From Pseudomonas cavernicola (lineage in GTDB: Bacteria; Pseudomonadota; Gammaproteobacteria; Pseudomonadales; Pseudomonadaceae), in assembly GCF_003596405.1 (NCBI RefSeq), contig NZ_QYUR01000002.1, forward strand, positions 2,496,501 through 2,560,500: 64,000 nucleotides of DNA. The letters are read 5' to 3'. A program made the translations under genes and the position numbers. Shown piece after piece: positions 44,827 through 53,123 of this stretch (positions are counted from its first letter, which is position 1; each line of letters opens with the position of its first letter). The notes below the pieces were generated by a model. That model was given only the letters and a program-made list of their open reading frames with translations. It searched no databases and was not told the DNA's origin.

Positions 44827-45888
44827 ATGAAAAAGCTTCTGGGCTCGATTGCCCTGCTGCTCGCCGCCGCAGCCATCTACCTCGTCGTCACCCCCAGCCT
44901 GATCGATCCGCTGGCCTGGGACGCGCCGAAAGCACCGGCCATGATCGGTGTGCTGGAACCTAACGACACCCTGATGAAAGCCGAGCTGCTTGCCCAGGGG
45001 CAGGTCCATGGCCCGGAAGATACCGCCGTCGATGCCCAGGGCCGACTTTACGCCGGCCTGCATGACGGCAATATCGTGCGGATCAAGGCCGATGGCAGCC
45101 TGGAAACCTTTGCCGACAGCCAAGGCCGCCCGCTGGGCATGGACTTCGATGCCAACGGCAACCTGATCGTCGCCGACGCCTATAAAGGTTTGCTCAGCAT
45201 CGACCCGCAAGGGCAGATCAAAGTGCTCAGCACGCAAGCCGAGGGGCAGGCATTCCGTTTCACCGATGATGTAGATATCGCCAGCGACGGACGGTTCTAC
45301 TTCTCCGATGCCTCGAGCAAGTTCGAGCAACCGGATTACCTGCTCGACCTGCTCGAAGCCCGCCCCCATGGTCGCCTGCTGCGCTACGACCCTGCGACCG
45401 GCAAGACCGAAGTGCTGCTCAAAGACCTGTACTTCGCCAACGGTGTCGCCCTGTCGGCCAAGGAAGACTTCGTGCTGGTCAACGAAACCTACCGCTACCG
45501 CATCACCCGCTACTGGCTGAGCGGAGAAAAAGCCGGTACTCACGATATCTTCATCGACAATCTGCCGGGCCTGCCGGACAACCTGCAAGGCGATCGCGCC
45601 GGCACTTTTTGGGTCGCCCTACCTTCCGCGCGCAAAGCCGACGCCGATTTCCTGCACCAACATCCGTGGCTGAAAGCGCAGATCAGCAAACTGCCGCGCA
45701 GCATGTGGCCGCAGGTGGTTCCCTATGGCTTGGTCATCGCCCTCAACGAGAAGGGCGAAATCCTCCGCAGCCTGCACGACACCAGCGGCGCGCACCTGCG
45801 CATGATCACCTCGGCCAAGCCGGTGGGGGGCTACCTGTACTTCGGCAGCCTGGACAACGACCGGATCGGCAAGCTGAAAATCGACTGA
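44827..45888 (+). CDS. SMP-30/strictosidine-synthase-like beta-propeller protein
   Basis: A 353-residue protein with an N-terminal membrane anchor or signal (LLGSIALLLAAAAIYLVVTP), then a six-bladed propeller: GPEDTAVDAQGRLYAGLHDG, GRPLGMDFDANGNLIVADAY, TDDVDIASDGRFYFSDASSK, YFANGVALSAKEDFVLVNET and GLPDNLQGDRAGTFWVALPS. The repeated xD..G.lyv pattern and the NET/PDN motifs fit the SMP-30/strictosidine synthase superfamily, often lactonases or esterases. Substrate unknown. The ATG at 44827 is preceded by AAGGATATGTC; an ATG five bases earlier stops at once. A palindromic repeat follows 24 bp after the stop. Confidence 0.87.
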   Translation: MKKLLGSIALLLAAAAIYLVVTPSLIDPLAWDAPKAPAMIGVLEPNDTLMKAELLAQGQVHGPEDTAVDAQGRLYAGLHDGNIVRIKADGSLETFADSQGRPLGMDFDANGNLIVADAYKGLLSIDPQGQIKVLSTQAEGQAFRFTDDVDIASDGRFYFSDASSKFEQPDYLLDLLEARPHGRLLRYDPATGKTEVLLKDLYFANGVALSAKEDFVLVNETYRYRITRYWLSGEKAGTHDIFIDNLPGLPDNLQGDRAGTFWVALPSARKADADFLHQHPWLKAQISKLPRSMWPQVVPYGLVIALNEKGEILRSLHDTSGAHLRMITSAKPVGGYLYFGSLDNDRIGKLKID

Positions 45889-45912
45889 ACCTGCCGACTG
45901 CCCCCACCGCCC

Positions 45913-46043
45913 GTAGGTTGGCGCTGAGCGCAGCGATGCCCAACAAGGAGTCGCCCCGCGACTCCCTGTGCTCGGTCTCGCGCATGGAAGCCCGACCTTG
46001 CAGCCGGTTGTTGGGCATCGCCTTCGGCTCAGCGCCAACCTAC
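45913..46043. repeat. Palindromic repeat GTAGGTTGGCGCTGAG...CTCAGCGCCAACCTAC, copy C (131 bp)
   Basis: Long near-perfect arms: GTAGGTTGGCGCTGAGCGCA on the left, and TTCGGCTCAGCGCCAACCTA(C) on the right. Inner CCCAACAA/TTGTTGGG pair as in copies A and B. It fills most of the gap between the SMP-30-like and sulfurtransferase genes. Confidence 0.9.
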
Positions 46044-46122
46044 GATATTCCCCCAATTGTCACTTCCCACTTTGCCTGCGCTTATGATGCGCACTGACCT
46101 CGATACGACTCAGGAGCCCGTC

Positions 46123-46977
46123 ATGCCCCTCGCGCAACTGCTCAGCCCCCAGCAACTGGCCACCCGTCTGGGCCGACCCAACGTGTTGATTCTCGACTGC
46201 CGATTCGCTCTCGATGACGCTGCCTATGGTCAACGCAGTTACGCCGAAGGGCATATCGCCGGCGCTCAATTCGCCGATCTGGAGCGTGACCTCTCCGGGC
46301 CGATCGTCAAAGGCCTCACCGGCCGCCATCCACTGCCAGATCCGGCGGTGCTGATTGAGAGCTTGCGCAGTTGGGGCCTGGACACTGCCAGCGAGGTGGT
46401 TCTGTATGACGACGGCCCTGGCGCCTTTGCCGCACGCGCTTGGTGGCTGCTGGCCTGGCTGGGCAAGCGCGACGGCGTGTTCCTGCTGGATGGCGGCTTG
46501 AAGGCCTGGCGCGAAGCGGGCCTGGCGTTGACTGCCGAGCCGACTGCCGCCAACCGGGGCAATTTTCACGGCCAGCCTGACGCCAGGCTGCTAGTAAGCG
46601 CCGAGCAGTTGCAGCAGCGTTTTGGCGATCCACAGCTGACCCTGCTGGATGCGCGCGCCCTGCCGCGCTTTCGCGGCGAAGTGGAGCCGATCGATCCAGT
46701 TGCCGGACATATCCCCGGCGCGCAATGTGCGGTGTTTACCGACAACCTCGGTGCTGATGGTCGTTTCCTGCCGGCCGAACAGTTGCGTCAGCGCTTCGCC
46801 AACCAATTAGGTCAGCGCTCGCCGGCCGGCCTGGTGGCCTATTGCGGCTCCGGCGTGACAGCCTGTCATAACCTGTTTGCCCTGAGTCTGGCCGGCTATG
46901 CGCTGGCACCGCTGTATGCCGGCTCCTGGAGCGAATGGATTACCGACCCACAGCGCCCTGTCGCCAAAGGCGAGTGA
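46123..46977 (+). CDS. sseA: 3-mercaptopyruvate/thiosulfate sulfurtransferase (two-domain rhodanese)
   Basis: A 284-residue two-domain rhodanese. The inactive N-terminal domain has LILDCRFALDDAAYGQRSYA, GHIAGAQFADLERDLSGP and GRHPLPDPAVLIESLRSWGL. The C-terminal domain carries the active cysteine near residue 241 in LVAYCGSGVTACHNLFAL; the CGSGVTA loop is the 3-mercaptopyruvate sulfurtransferase type. It transfers sulfur to acceptors such as cyanide or thiols in the cytoplasm. The ATG at 46123 is preceded by AGGAGCCCGTC. Monocistronic. Confidence 0.92.
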   Translation: MPLAQLLSPQQLATRLGRPNVLILDCRFALDDAAYGQRSYAEGHIAGAQFADLERDLSGPIVKGLTGRHPLPDPAVLIESLRSWGLDTASEVVLYDDGPGAFAARAWWLLAWLGKRDGVFLLDGGLKAWREAGLALTAEPTAANRGNFHGQPDARLLVSAEQLQQRFGDPQLTLLDARALPRFRGEVEPIDPVAGHIPGAQCAVFTDNLGADGRFLPAEQLRQRFANQLGQRSPAGLVAYCGSGVTACHNLFALSLAGYALAPLYAGSWSEWITDPQRPVAKGE

Positions 46978-47249
46978 GGCGTAGTGCCGATAGGTCGCCC
47001 TGGTGCTCGCCTGGAGGCTCTAGCAGGCCATCTGCCACTTTTGCCGTGAGAACCGCCTGCTAAGCACCAAGCGTAATATCGACAATAACCAAAAGCTGGA
47101 AATGATTTAAAAACAGCTCTTTACAGCTGAAAGATCGCACTAGACTTCAACATGAGCGGCTAACCCCGCTCCCGGTGGGGCCTTTCTAGAACAATGAGTA
47201 GAAGCTGCCATGCGCCCTGGCCCTGCCGGTAACCTTTCGCGAGGCTTAT

Positions 47250-47729
47250 ATGGGCATTGCCGCCAGCGAGTTACGTCAGCACGTTATCCGCCCTACCCTC
47301 CTCTACTTGGGGCGTCACTCAGCTAGCGCCGAAGCCCTTTTGCTCGGTGCCGCCGCCAGCCAGTCGGCACTCGGCTCAGCCCTTGACGACCGCCGTGGTC
47401 ACGGTCTCTACCGCATCGCCGAACTGCGTCATCAACTGCTCTGGGATCGCCATCTGGCCCTTGATCCAGAGCTGGCCAGCCAAGTGCGTGGCCTGGCCAG
47501 CCAACATGCTTTCCTGGCTGCGCCGCACCTCGAGCTGACGGTGAATCTGCGCTACGCCACCGCCATCGCCTGGCTGCTAGTGGAAGCCGAAAAAACGCCG
47601 TTGCCTGCCGAAGACGACCTGCTCGGCTTGGCCCGGGTATGGCGCCAAGTGTTCCAGCCGCAAGGCCGCTTACGCGACTTTATGACGGCTTGGCAGCACT
47701 ACATTGGCAACTTCAGCCGGGTCGCTTAA
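47250..47729 (+). CDS. Conserved hypothetical protein
   Basis: A 159-residue helical protein without signal peptide or membrane segment. Visible features are IRPTLLYLGRHSASAEALLL near the start, HGLYRIAELRHQLLWDRHLA, and ELTVNLRYATAIAWLLVEAE. The tryptophan-rich C-terminal region reads LARVWRQVFQPQGRLRDFM, then WQHYIGNFSRVA. I recall a similar small gene near the FadL porin gene in other pseudomonads and know no function. The gap before it (46978-47249) has a small hairpin, CCCCGCTCCCGGTGGGG, near 47166 and nothing else notable. Confidence 0.72.
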   Translation: MGIAASELRQHVIRPTLLYLGRHSASAEALLLGAAASQSALGSALDDRRGHGLYRIAELRHQLLWDRHLALDPELASQVRGLASQHAFLAAPHLELTVNLRYATAIAWLLVEAEKTPLPAEDDLLGLARVWRQVFQPQGRLRDFMTAWQHYIGNFSRVA

Positions 47730-47939
47730 GCCACCGCTTTAGCTCCTCAGCAACCGCTGGCGATGAGCCTGAACGTGCCGCAAGCGCGTAGGCGGCGTCG
47801 TGCAGTATCGCAGCAAATGCCATCATTTTAACTTCAATTGTCCGACAAAACCGCTCTAGATCGCGGCTTTTAGCGACTGGCCAGAGCCTGGAAATCCTGC
47901 TAATTTTCGCGCCCCGCGATACCCCACAGGAATTTTCCG

Positions 47940-49205
47940 ATGAAACAAGCCTGGTTCAAGACCACCCTCGCCCTGGCCATCGGCGCCGTTTCCAGCTACA
48001 GCCTGGCCGGCGGCTTTGCCCTCAACGAACAAAGCATCAGCAATATGGGCACGGCCTTTGCCGGGCGCTCCTCTTCCGCCGACGACGCCACCACCGTCTT
48101 CGGCAACCCAGCCGGCATGTCCCGCCTGAAGCGCGAACAAGTCAGCGGCGGCCTGGCCCTGCTGGACGCGAAGACCGATATCGACGATGCCAGCGGACGT
48201 TTCGCCGGCAGCAACGACGGCGACATGGTGCCGTTCATCGGCGTGCCCATGGGCTACTACGTCAAACCGCTGGACGACCAGTGGACCTTCGGCCTGGGCG
48301 TATACGCCCCCTTCGGCCTGGTGACTGACTATGAAAGCGGCTTCCAGGGCCGTTATTACGGCGACCGCAGTGAAGTGCGCGTCATGACCCTGCAGCCGAC
48401 CCTCAGCTACCAAATCAATGATCAGCTCTCGGTTGGTTTTGGCCCGACCATCAACCGTATCGACGGCGAGCTGACTTCGGCAGTGCGCAACCCGGTGCCC
48501 GGCGGCGCTGACGGCGAAGTGAAGATCGCAGGTGACGACGTTGCCGTAGGCTTCAACGCTGGCGTGCTGTACGAGATGACCCCGCACACCCGCCTGGGTA
48601 TGACCTACCACTCGATGGTCGACTACACCCTCGAAGGCGATACCAAGATTTCCGGCAGCGGCCCTGCCCTCGCAAGCGCCGCTGGCAAGTACGACGCCAC
48701 CCTGGATCTGAAAACCCCGGAGTCGGTTGATCTCTCCGTGACCCATGACCTCAATGACAGCTGGACGATCTACGCCGGCAGTACCTGGACGCGTTGGAGC
48801 CGCCTGGAAGAAATCACCGTCAACAGCGAAGGCATCAGAGGCCCATTGGCACCTGCGTTCGGCACCATCACCGAAGAACAAAAGTGGCATGACACCTGGT
48901 CCTATGCGGTCGGCGCGGCCTACAAGCTGAACCAGCAATGGCTCCTGCGCGCCGGCCTGGCCTACGACCAGGCGCCAACCAACAACCAATTCCGCTCGCC
49001 GCGCATCCCGACTGACGACCGCAAGATCCTCAGCCTCGGCGCAGCCTGGAGCCCCAACGATGACATCACCGTCGACCTGGCTTACTCCTATCTGAAAGAA
49101 GATGACGCGGATATCGACCTGAACGCCCCAGGTAAGGGCACCTACAGTTCCACCTACAAAAACTCCGCGCACGGCTTCGGCACGCAAGCGACCTACCGTT
49201 TCTAA
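47940..49205 (+). CDS. FadL/OmpP1-type outer-membrane long-chain fatty acid transporter
   Basis: A 421-residue outer-membrane protein. Signal peptide TTLALAIGAVSSYSLAG, then the N-terminal hatch GGFALNEQSISNMGTAFAGR and the family motif TTVFGNPAGMSRLKREQV. The 14-strand barrel includes YYVKPLDDQWTFGLGVYAPF and DLAYSYLKEDDADIDLN, ending HGFGTQATYRF with the terminal phenylalanine needed for insertion. FadL homologues take up long-chain fatty acids or other hydrophobic compounds. CAGGAATTTTCCG precedes the ATG. Intact and of normal length. Confidence 0.93.
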   Translation: MKQAWFKTTLALAIGAVSSYSLAGGFALNEQSISNMGTAFAGRSSSADDATTVFGNPAGMSRLKREQVSGGLALLDAKTDIDDASGRFAGSNDGDMVPFIGVPMGYYVKPLDDQWTFGLGVYAPFGLVTDYESGFQGRYYGDRSEVRVMTLQPTLSYQINDQLSVGFGPTINRIDGELTSAVRNPVPGGADGEVKIAGDDVAVGFNAGVLYEMTPHTRLGMTYHSMVDYTLEGDTKISGSGPALASAAGKYDATLDLKTPESVDLSVTHDLNDSWTIYAGSTWTRWSRLEEITVNSEGIRGPLAPAFGTITEEQKWHDTWSYAVGAAYKLNQQWLLRAGLAYDQAPTNNQFRSPRIPTDDRKILSLGAAWSPNDDITVDLAYSYLKEDDADIDLNAPGKGTYSSTYKNSAHGFGTQATYRF

Positions 49206-49849
49206 GCGCTTAAACACGGATTGCGCTGCACTCACGCGGCGGCCATAAACCTGAATAGCGGGGCTTCTTTGTCAGTCACCGATTAGGGGCGTAACTGCAC
49301 CTCACATGACCTGTTTGCATTGCCACTGACCAGTTATTTTCTTTCGATCTGACCACGCATTTGCAAACGGGATAATCACTTCCGCGGGGCACCTGACCGT
49401 CTCAAAACGACCCAAAGTTGCCGGTGGGAACCGGCAGAATCCGGGCAGAAGAAGACCATGGGCTAAGGTTTCGCGGAGGCTATCGAAGCCTAGGGCGCCG
49501 TCCTGAACGAAGACGAAAATGAGCAGAGGGCGAAGACAGAAACCGCCAGTATCAAAGGCATCGGGAGTCAAACGAAGTCGCTCAAGCACAGGCAGAGAAT
49601 AGCTATAACGAACAGTGGAGCAGATACAGCTATCCAGCATAGACTGCCGTCGGCGCGGGTCAGGATCGTGGGGAGACCGCACCTCGCCTAAACCGATGAC
49701 ATCAGCCTTTTGCAGACACATTAGTACCTATGACATTAATCGCTGCGGGCAAAGCATATGCTTGCCAGTGTGTGATGGCGTTTGGCTTAATGCGTGCTAG
49801 CTTGCAGAATTCGGATTGCAAGCATCCAAGGACTAGGAATACACGAAAA
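49206..49849. other. 644-base region of uncertain content
   Basis: Base composition is more AT-rich than the flanks. The only sizeable open frame is on the minus strand, 49302-49721 (139 residues, LERLRLTPDAFDTGGFCLRP, LLLPGFCRFPPATLGRFETV). I do not recognise it; its cysteine-rich, low-order sequence and lack of a ribosome-binding site make it doubtful. No tRNA or clear attachment site is visible. It begins the patchwork that ends at about 53.1 kb. Confidence 0.4.
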
Positions 49850-50342
49850 ATGTGGTTAGGCCGCTGGATTGCCCTGTTAACGATTACGCTAAGCCCTTTG
49901 GCATTCTCGTCTGAGATTAGCTGCAAGGTGGTCGCCATCAGCGATGGCGACACCTTCACATGCCTTGATGCGTCACGATCCCAGATCAAAGTACGCATGG
50001 CCAATATCGACACCCCCGAAAGCAAGCAGCCTTACGGCCAAAAGGCCAAACAAGAGCTCAGCGAGCTGCTGTTTGGAAAGAGGCGGAAGCAAAGACAGGT
50101 ACGGGCGCACTATCGGGCATGCCTATGTTGACGGCGTACATGCCAACCGAGAAATGGTTGCCCGGGGTGCCGCTTGGGTGTATCGCCAATACAACAGCGA
50201 TCAATCCCTGATAGACCTGGAGCAGTCCGCTAAGGCCGCACGGCTCGGCCTATGGGGGTTATCAGAGGCTGAAGTAATGCCGCCATGGGAATGGCGAAAA
50301 GCAGGTAAAACAACTACAGGCCACCTTCGGGTGGCCTTTTAG
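49850..50342 (+). pseudogene. Thermonuclease-family (SNase-like) protein, frameshifted
   Basis: The first frame encodes a signal peptide (LGRWIALLTITLSPLAFS) and the nuclease start SCKVVAISDGDTFTCLDASR, IKVRMANIDTPESKQPYGQK. From about 50075-50095 coding continues in another frame: DRYGRTIGHAYVDGVHANRE, MVARGAAWVYRQYNSDQSLI and SAKAARLGLWGLSEAEVMPP. The segment between the two normally reads GKTVxVxxVDxDRYGRT; here it is shortened and shifted, so both a small deletion and a frameshift have occurred. Calcium and arginine positions of the nuclease (ANIDTPE, DRYGR) are visible in both halves. The gene is probably inactive. Its last codons run into the terminator. Confidence 0.82.
50319..50340 (+). 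terminator. Intrinsic terminator after the nuclease pseudogene
   Basis: Stem GGCCACC-TTCG-GGTGGCC followed by TTTT. A textbook terminator with a UUCG tetraloop, overlapping the final codons of the second nuclease frame. Confidence 0.9.
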
Positions 50343-50412
50343 CATTAGCGGGTAATACTTCTCTGTATAGGTGGGCGTGTTGCTGGTGGCGCGCGCCGCG
50401 GGGAGGTGTGAG

Positions 50413-51342
50413 GTGAACAAGCTATCAATTGTGGGTGCCGGTATGGTGGGTGAGGCGGCGGCTCAGATCATCGCCCGGGAAGAGTTCTGTCGTGAGTTGA
50501 TGTTGATTGATGTGCAGGGTGAGTTGGCACAGGGCAAGGCGCTGGACGTCTGGCAGGCGGCAGTTGAGTCAGGTTCTGATACCTGGGTTTACGGCGGGTC
50601 CAATGCCGAATTGCTGCAGGATTCTGACCTGGTGGTGATTACGGCGGGTGTGCCCCGCAAGCCTGGTCAGTCGCGTCAGGATGTATTGAGTATCAATCTG
50701 CCAATTCTCGATAGCATCATGCTGGATATTAATCGTCATGCTCCGGCGGCGACGGTGTTGGTGGTGTCGAACCCGGTCGACGTGCTGACCTATCGGGCTT
50801 GGTGTCTCAGTGGGCTGGGACGCGACAGGGTGTTCGGGCAGGCGGGGGTGCTGGATACAGCGCGCATGAAGTGTTTCATTGCCGAGGAGACAGGGTTTTC
50901 TGCTCGGGATATCACGGCGCTGGTGCTGGGAGGGCATGGCGATAGCATGGTGCCGCTGATGCGATACTGTGCGGTCGGTTCGGTGCCGCTGTCTCACTTC
51001 CTGTCCAGTCAGCAGATAGAGCGGATTGTGGAGCGCACACGTCAGGGTGGCGGCGAGATTCTGGGTTTGAAGAAGCTGGGGAGCGCCTGCGATGCGCCGG
51101 GCGTGGCAATTGCACAGATGGTGGATGCTATCGCCAATGGGCGAAACCGCATTTTGCCGGCGGTCGCGATTCTCGAGGGCGAGTACGGGCGAACAGGTAT
51201 TGCCATGGGTGTCCCCTGTGTGCTGGCAGAGGGGGGGGTTGCGCGGGTGATCGAGTTGTCTCTGGATGCGCAGGAGCAGGCGATGTTCGACCGCTCTGCA
51301 GATCAGGTGGTGCGTGATATTGCTGAAATGAATGCTTTGTGA
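50413..51342 (+). CDS. LDH-type malate dehydrogenase
   Basis: A 309-residue NAD-dependent dehydrogenase beginning (V)NKLSIVGAGMVGEAAAQ, with the glycine motif at residues 7-12. DLVVITAGVPRKPGQSRQDV contains the substrate-binding arginines typical of malate-specific enzymes (RKPGQSR), VLVVSNPVDVLTYRAW the conserved NPVD, and ALVLGGHGDSMVPLMRY the catalytic histidine. It belongs to the LDH-like (type 3) malate dehydrogenase group and oxidises malate to oxaloacetate. GTG start with GGGAGGTG upstream. Codon use is richer in G-ending codons (GTG, GGG, TTG) than the flanking genes, which suggests acquisition. It ends just before a truncated histidine kinase. Confidence 0.9.
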   Translation: MNKLSIVGAGMVGEAAAQIIAREEFCRELMLIDVQGELAQGKALDVWQAAVESGSDTWVYGGSNAELLQDSDLVVITAGVPRKPGQSRQDVLSINLPILDSIMLDINRHAPAATVLVVSNPVDVLTYRAWCLSGLGRDRVFGQAGVLDTARMKCFIAEETGFSARDITALVLGGHGDSMVPLMRYCAVGSVPLSHFLSSQQIERIVERTRQGGGEILGLKKLGSACDAPGVAIAQMVDAIANGRNRILPAVAILEGEYGRTGIAMGVPCVLAEGGVARVIELSLDAQEQAMFDRSADQVVRDIAEMNAL

Positions 51343-51366
51343 GCGGGGGTATATGAGGGGGTTTTG

Positions 51367-51664
51367 CGCTTCCTCGCGGTCACTCGGTTCGGCGGCGTCC
51401 AGGGCGTTCTGCGCATGGATGCGCAGCACCGCCAGCGGGGTGCGCAACTCATGAGCGGCATCGGCGATAAAGCGCTTCTCCTGGTCGAGCAACTGGTTGA
51501 CTTGCAGCAGCAGACGATTGAGCGACGCGCTGATCGGTTCCAGCTCACTCGGCAGCGGAGCCAGCAGCGGTGCATAGACCCCGCCGATATTTTCCAGCAG
51601 GGTCGCCAGCGGCAACACGCAGAGGTGCCGTTGCTCCTGGCAGGAGGCGTTGGCCCGATACAGG
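51367..51664 (-). pseudogene. Sensor histidine kinase fragment (QseC/PmrB-like)
   Basis: The minus strand encodes PLATLLENIGGVYAPLLAPL, PSELEPISASLNRLLLQVNQ and the H-box KRFIADAAHELRTPLAVLRI with its phospho-accepting histidine, then LDAAEPSDREEA, where homology stops abruptly at about 51367. The upstream sensor domain and membrane segments and the whole ATP-binding domain are absent. The break on the C-terminal side lies only about 25 bp after the malate dehydrogenase stop, so that gene's insertion or a deletion cut the kinase. It cannot work as a kinase. Confidence 0.82.
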
Positions 51665-52331
51665 CAGTCGCGACGGTGAATCAGGGACGTGATATCGCAG
51701 CATTCAAGCGACTGGCTGCGACGGGTAAGTCACTCGATGAGGCAGCGCTTTGCAATAGTTCAACACCGCTTCGTAGTCTTCTCTAACCTCCAAGCGCATC
51801 CAGTGCGCGCAAATATGGCGCCCTCGAGCTAAGGGGGCGCCTGAGTTTCTGCTTTAACTTCAGCGCACATTACGGGTGTTCGATGCTCGTCGAGTGTTCT
51901 CTGTGGTGCTGACCCTGTGCGGCGCGGCTCGACCAACATAATCCTTCATGTTGCAGCGTGGTATGACGATGATCGCCACGGTGTGTGAATCGCCCCTGAA
52001 TAAGTGGACATTCGATGGCCGCTTTTGGCCGATCTGAGACAGTTGGCGACGAGCTGGATCGTAACAAGTGGCAGATTTCGATTGGAAAGGCTGGTGGGTT
52101 TGACACAGGAATCACCGGCGATTTTTATCGGAATACGCAGGCTGCAAAGGTCGGACGCCGGGTTTCACCCAGCGTCGCCTCAGGATACGGGATACGGATC
52201 CGGCCCACCGCTGCCGTGGAAGGCGATCACGGGTTGGTGCTCCGGCGCACTTCTTGCGCTCCAAGCGGGGCACGACATGCACCCCTCCCTCAAGAGCCCC
52301 TACCGTGTTGTGGAAGACGGATCACTACCTA
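51665..52331. other. Patchwork DNA without a convincing gene
   Basis: Short open frames exist on both strands but none shows recognisable motifs. Near 52004-52036 the sequence AGTGGACATTCGATGGCCGC then TTTTGGCCGATCTGA resembles a degenerate intergenic motif that recurs as TGGCCGATC at 21371 and 53009. I see no intact transposase, integrase or RNA gene. Confidence 0.4.
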
Positions 52332-52619
52332 CTACAACGTACCCAGAAACTCCTTCCATGGTGTGCCTTGCAGGGTTTCGGTCGTCGAATGCCCATAAGC
52401 GCGGATGAGCATGGCCGCTTTCTCGACCTGCTTGACGTCACTCGCCTCCACGATATCGACCACATCGAACCGCCCGAGCGTGGCGTAGCTTTCCTTCCAA
52501 GTGACCTCGGGGCATTCGCTCCTGATCTTTTCCGCCACGGTGGCGGCCAGTTGTTTGAAGTCGTTTGGATCGCGGAATGCGTCTGGGGAAAAACGGCTGA
52601 GAATCACGTACGTAGCCAT
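52332..52619 (-). CDS. GYD-domain protein
   Basis: A 95-residue protein starting MATYVILSRFSPDAFRDPND, with EKIRSECPEVTWKESYATLG and RFDVVDIVEASDVKQVEKAA. The sequence ALLxxxG-like core and the GRFDVVDIVEA strand match GYD-domain proteins, small dimeric ferredoxin-like proteins of unknown function. GGAGGTG lies 5-6 bp before the ATG at 52617-52619. It stands alone within the patchwork region and looks intact, unlike its neighbours. Confidence 0.8.
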   Translation of the reverse strand: MATYVILSRFSPDAFRDPNDFKQLAATVAEKIRSECPEVTWKESYATLGRFDVVDIVEASDVKQVEKAAMLIRAYGHSTTETLQGTPWKEFLGTL

Positions 52620-52815
52620 GGAACACCTCCATTCGGCTGAGGGACGTGGGAACGTGCGTCGTCGGGACGAGCGCACGGGAGGGGCGAATCTGCTGGCAAA
52701 GAGCGATGCCTCCCCACCTCACTTTTTATTGTAACCGTTGCGGGAATAGTGCACCGAATAACCCTTCAGCCGGCAACCTCGCCGAGCCTTGGTTGCTGAG
52801 TGACGGAGGCGCCGC

Positions 52816-52911
52816 ATGCGGATGCACCACTACGGCCATCCGATGATCGTGGCGAACTGCGGCGGCGCCGAACGCATTGCATCCGGATCAAGCACACAGC
52901 ATGCGCACTAA
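52816..52911 (+). CDS. Possible 31-residue peptide
   Basis: ATG at 52816 is preceded by GGAGG with 6-bp spacing and opens a frame MRMHHYGHPMIVANCGGAER ending SSTQHAH. It is rich in histidine. The ribosome-binding site is the only support; it could equally be a scrap of a lost gene. The rest of 52620-53123 shows only the 32-bp repeat at 53009. Confidence 0.25.
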   Translation: MRMHHYGHPMIVANCGGAERIASGSSTQHAH

Positions 52912-53008
52912 ACAAACCTATCCGGATTGGATACTTTTCACTCCATGACAATCGTCATTTGACGAGAGGACCAGTGCAAATTTTTGTGTTTCGGTGACAG
53001 GCTGCTGC

Positions 53009-53040
53009 TGGCCGATCTCTGCCTGTCACTTGACTCACAG
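53009..53040. repeat. 32-bp dispersed sequence (TGGCCGATC...GACTCACAG), copy 2
   Basis: Matches 21371-21402 at 29 of 32 bases, in the same orientation. It marks the right-hand edge of the patchwork region, 84 bp before the DUF2167 gene end. Confidence 0.6.
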
Positions 53041-53123
53041 ACATGATGGTCTAGTCGGATGCAGACAGCTGGTCAGATGGCATGCAAGCACTTGGTCAAG
53101 TCCATGCAATTGCGCCATCAGGG

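Noticed and set aside
49302..49721. A 139-codon minus-strand open frame in the gap after FadL
   Set aside because: There is no ribosome-binding site, no recognised motif and odd composition, so it is described within the gap rather than as a gene.
51364..52408. Several 60-140 codon frames in the patchwork region
   Set aside because: They overlap the kinase scrap or non-coding DNA, lack motifs and have no convincing starts.
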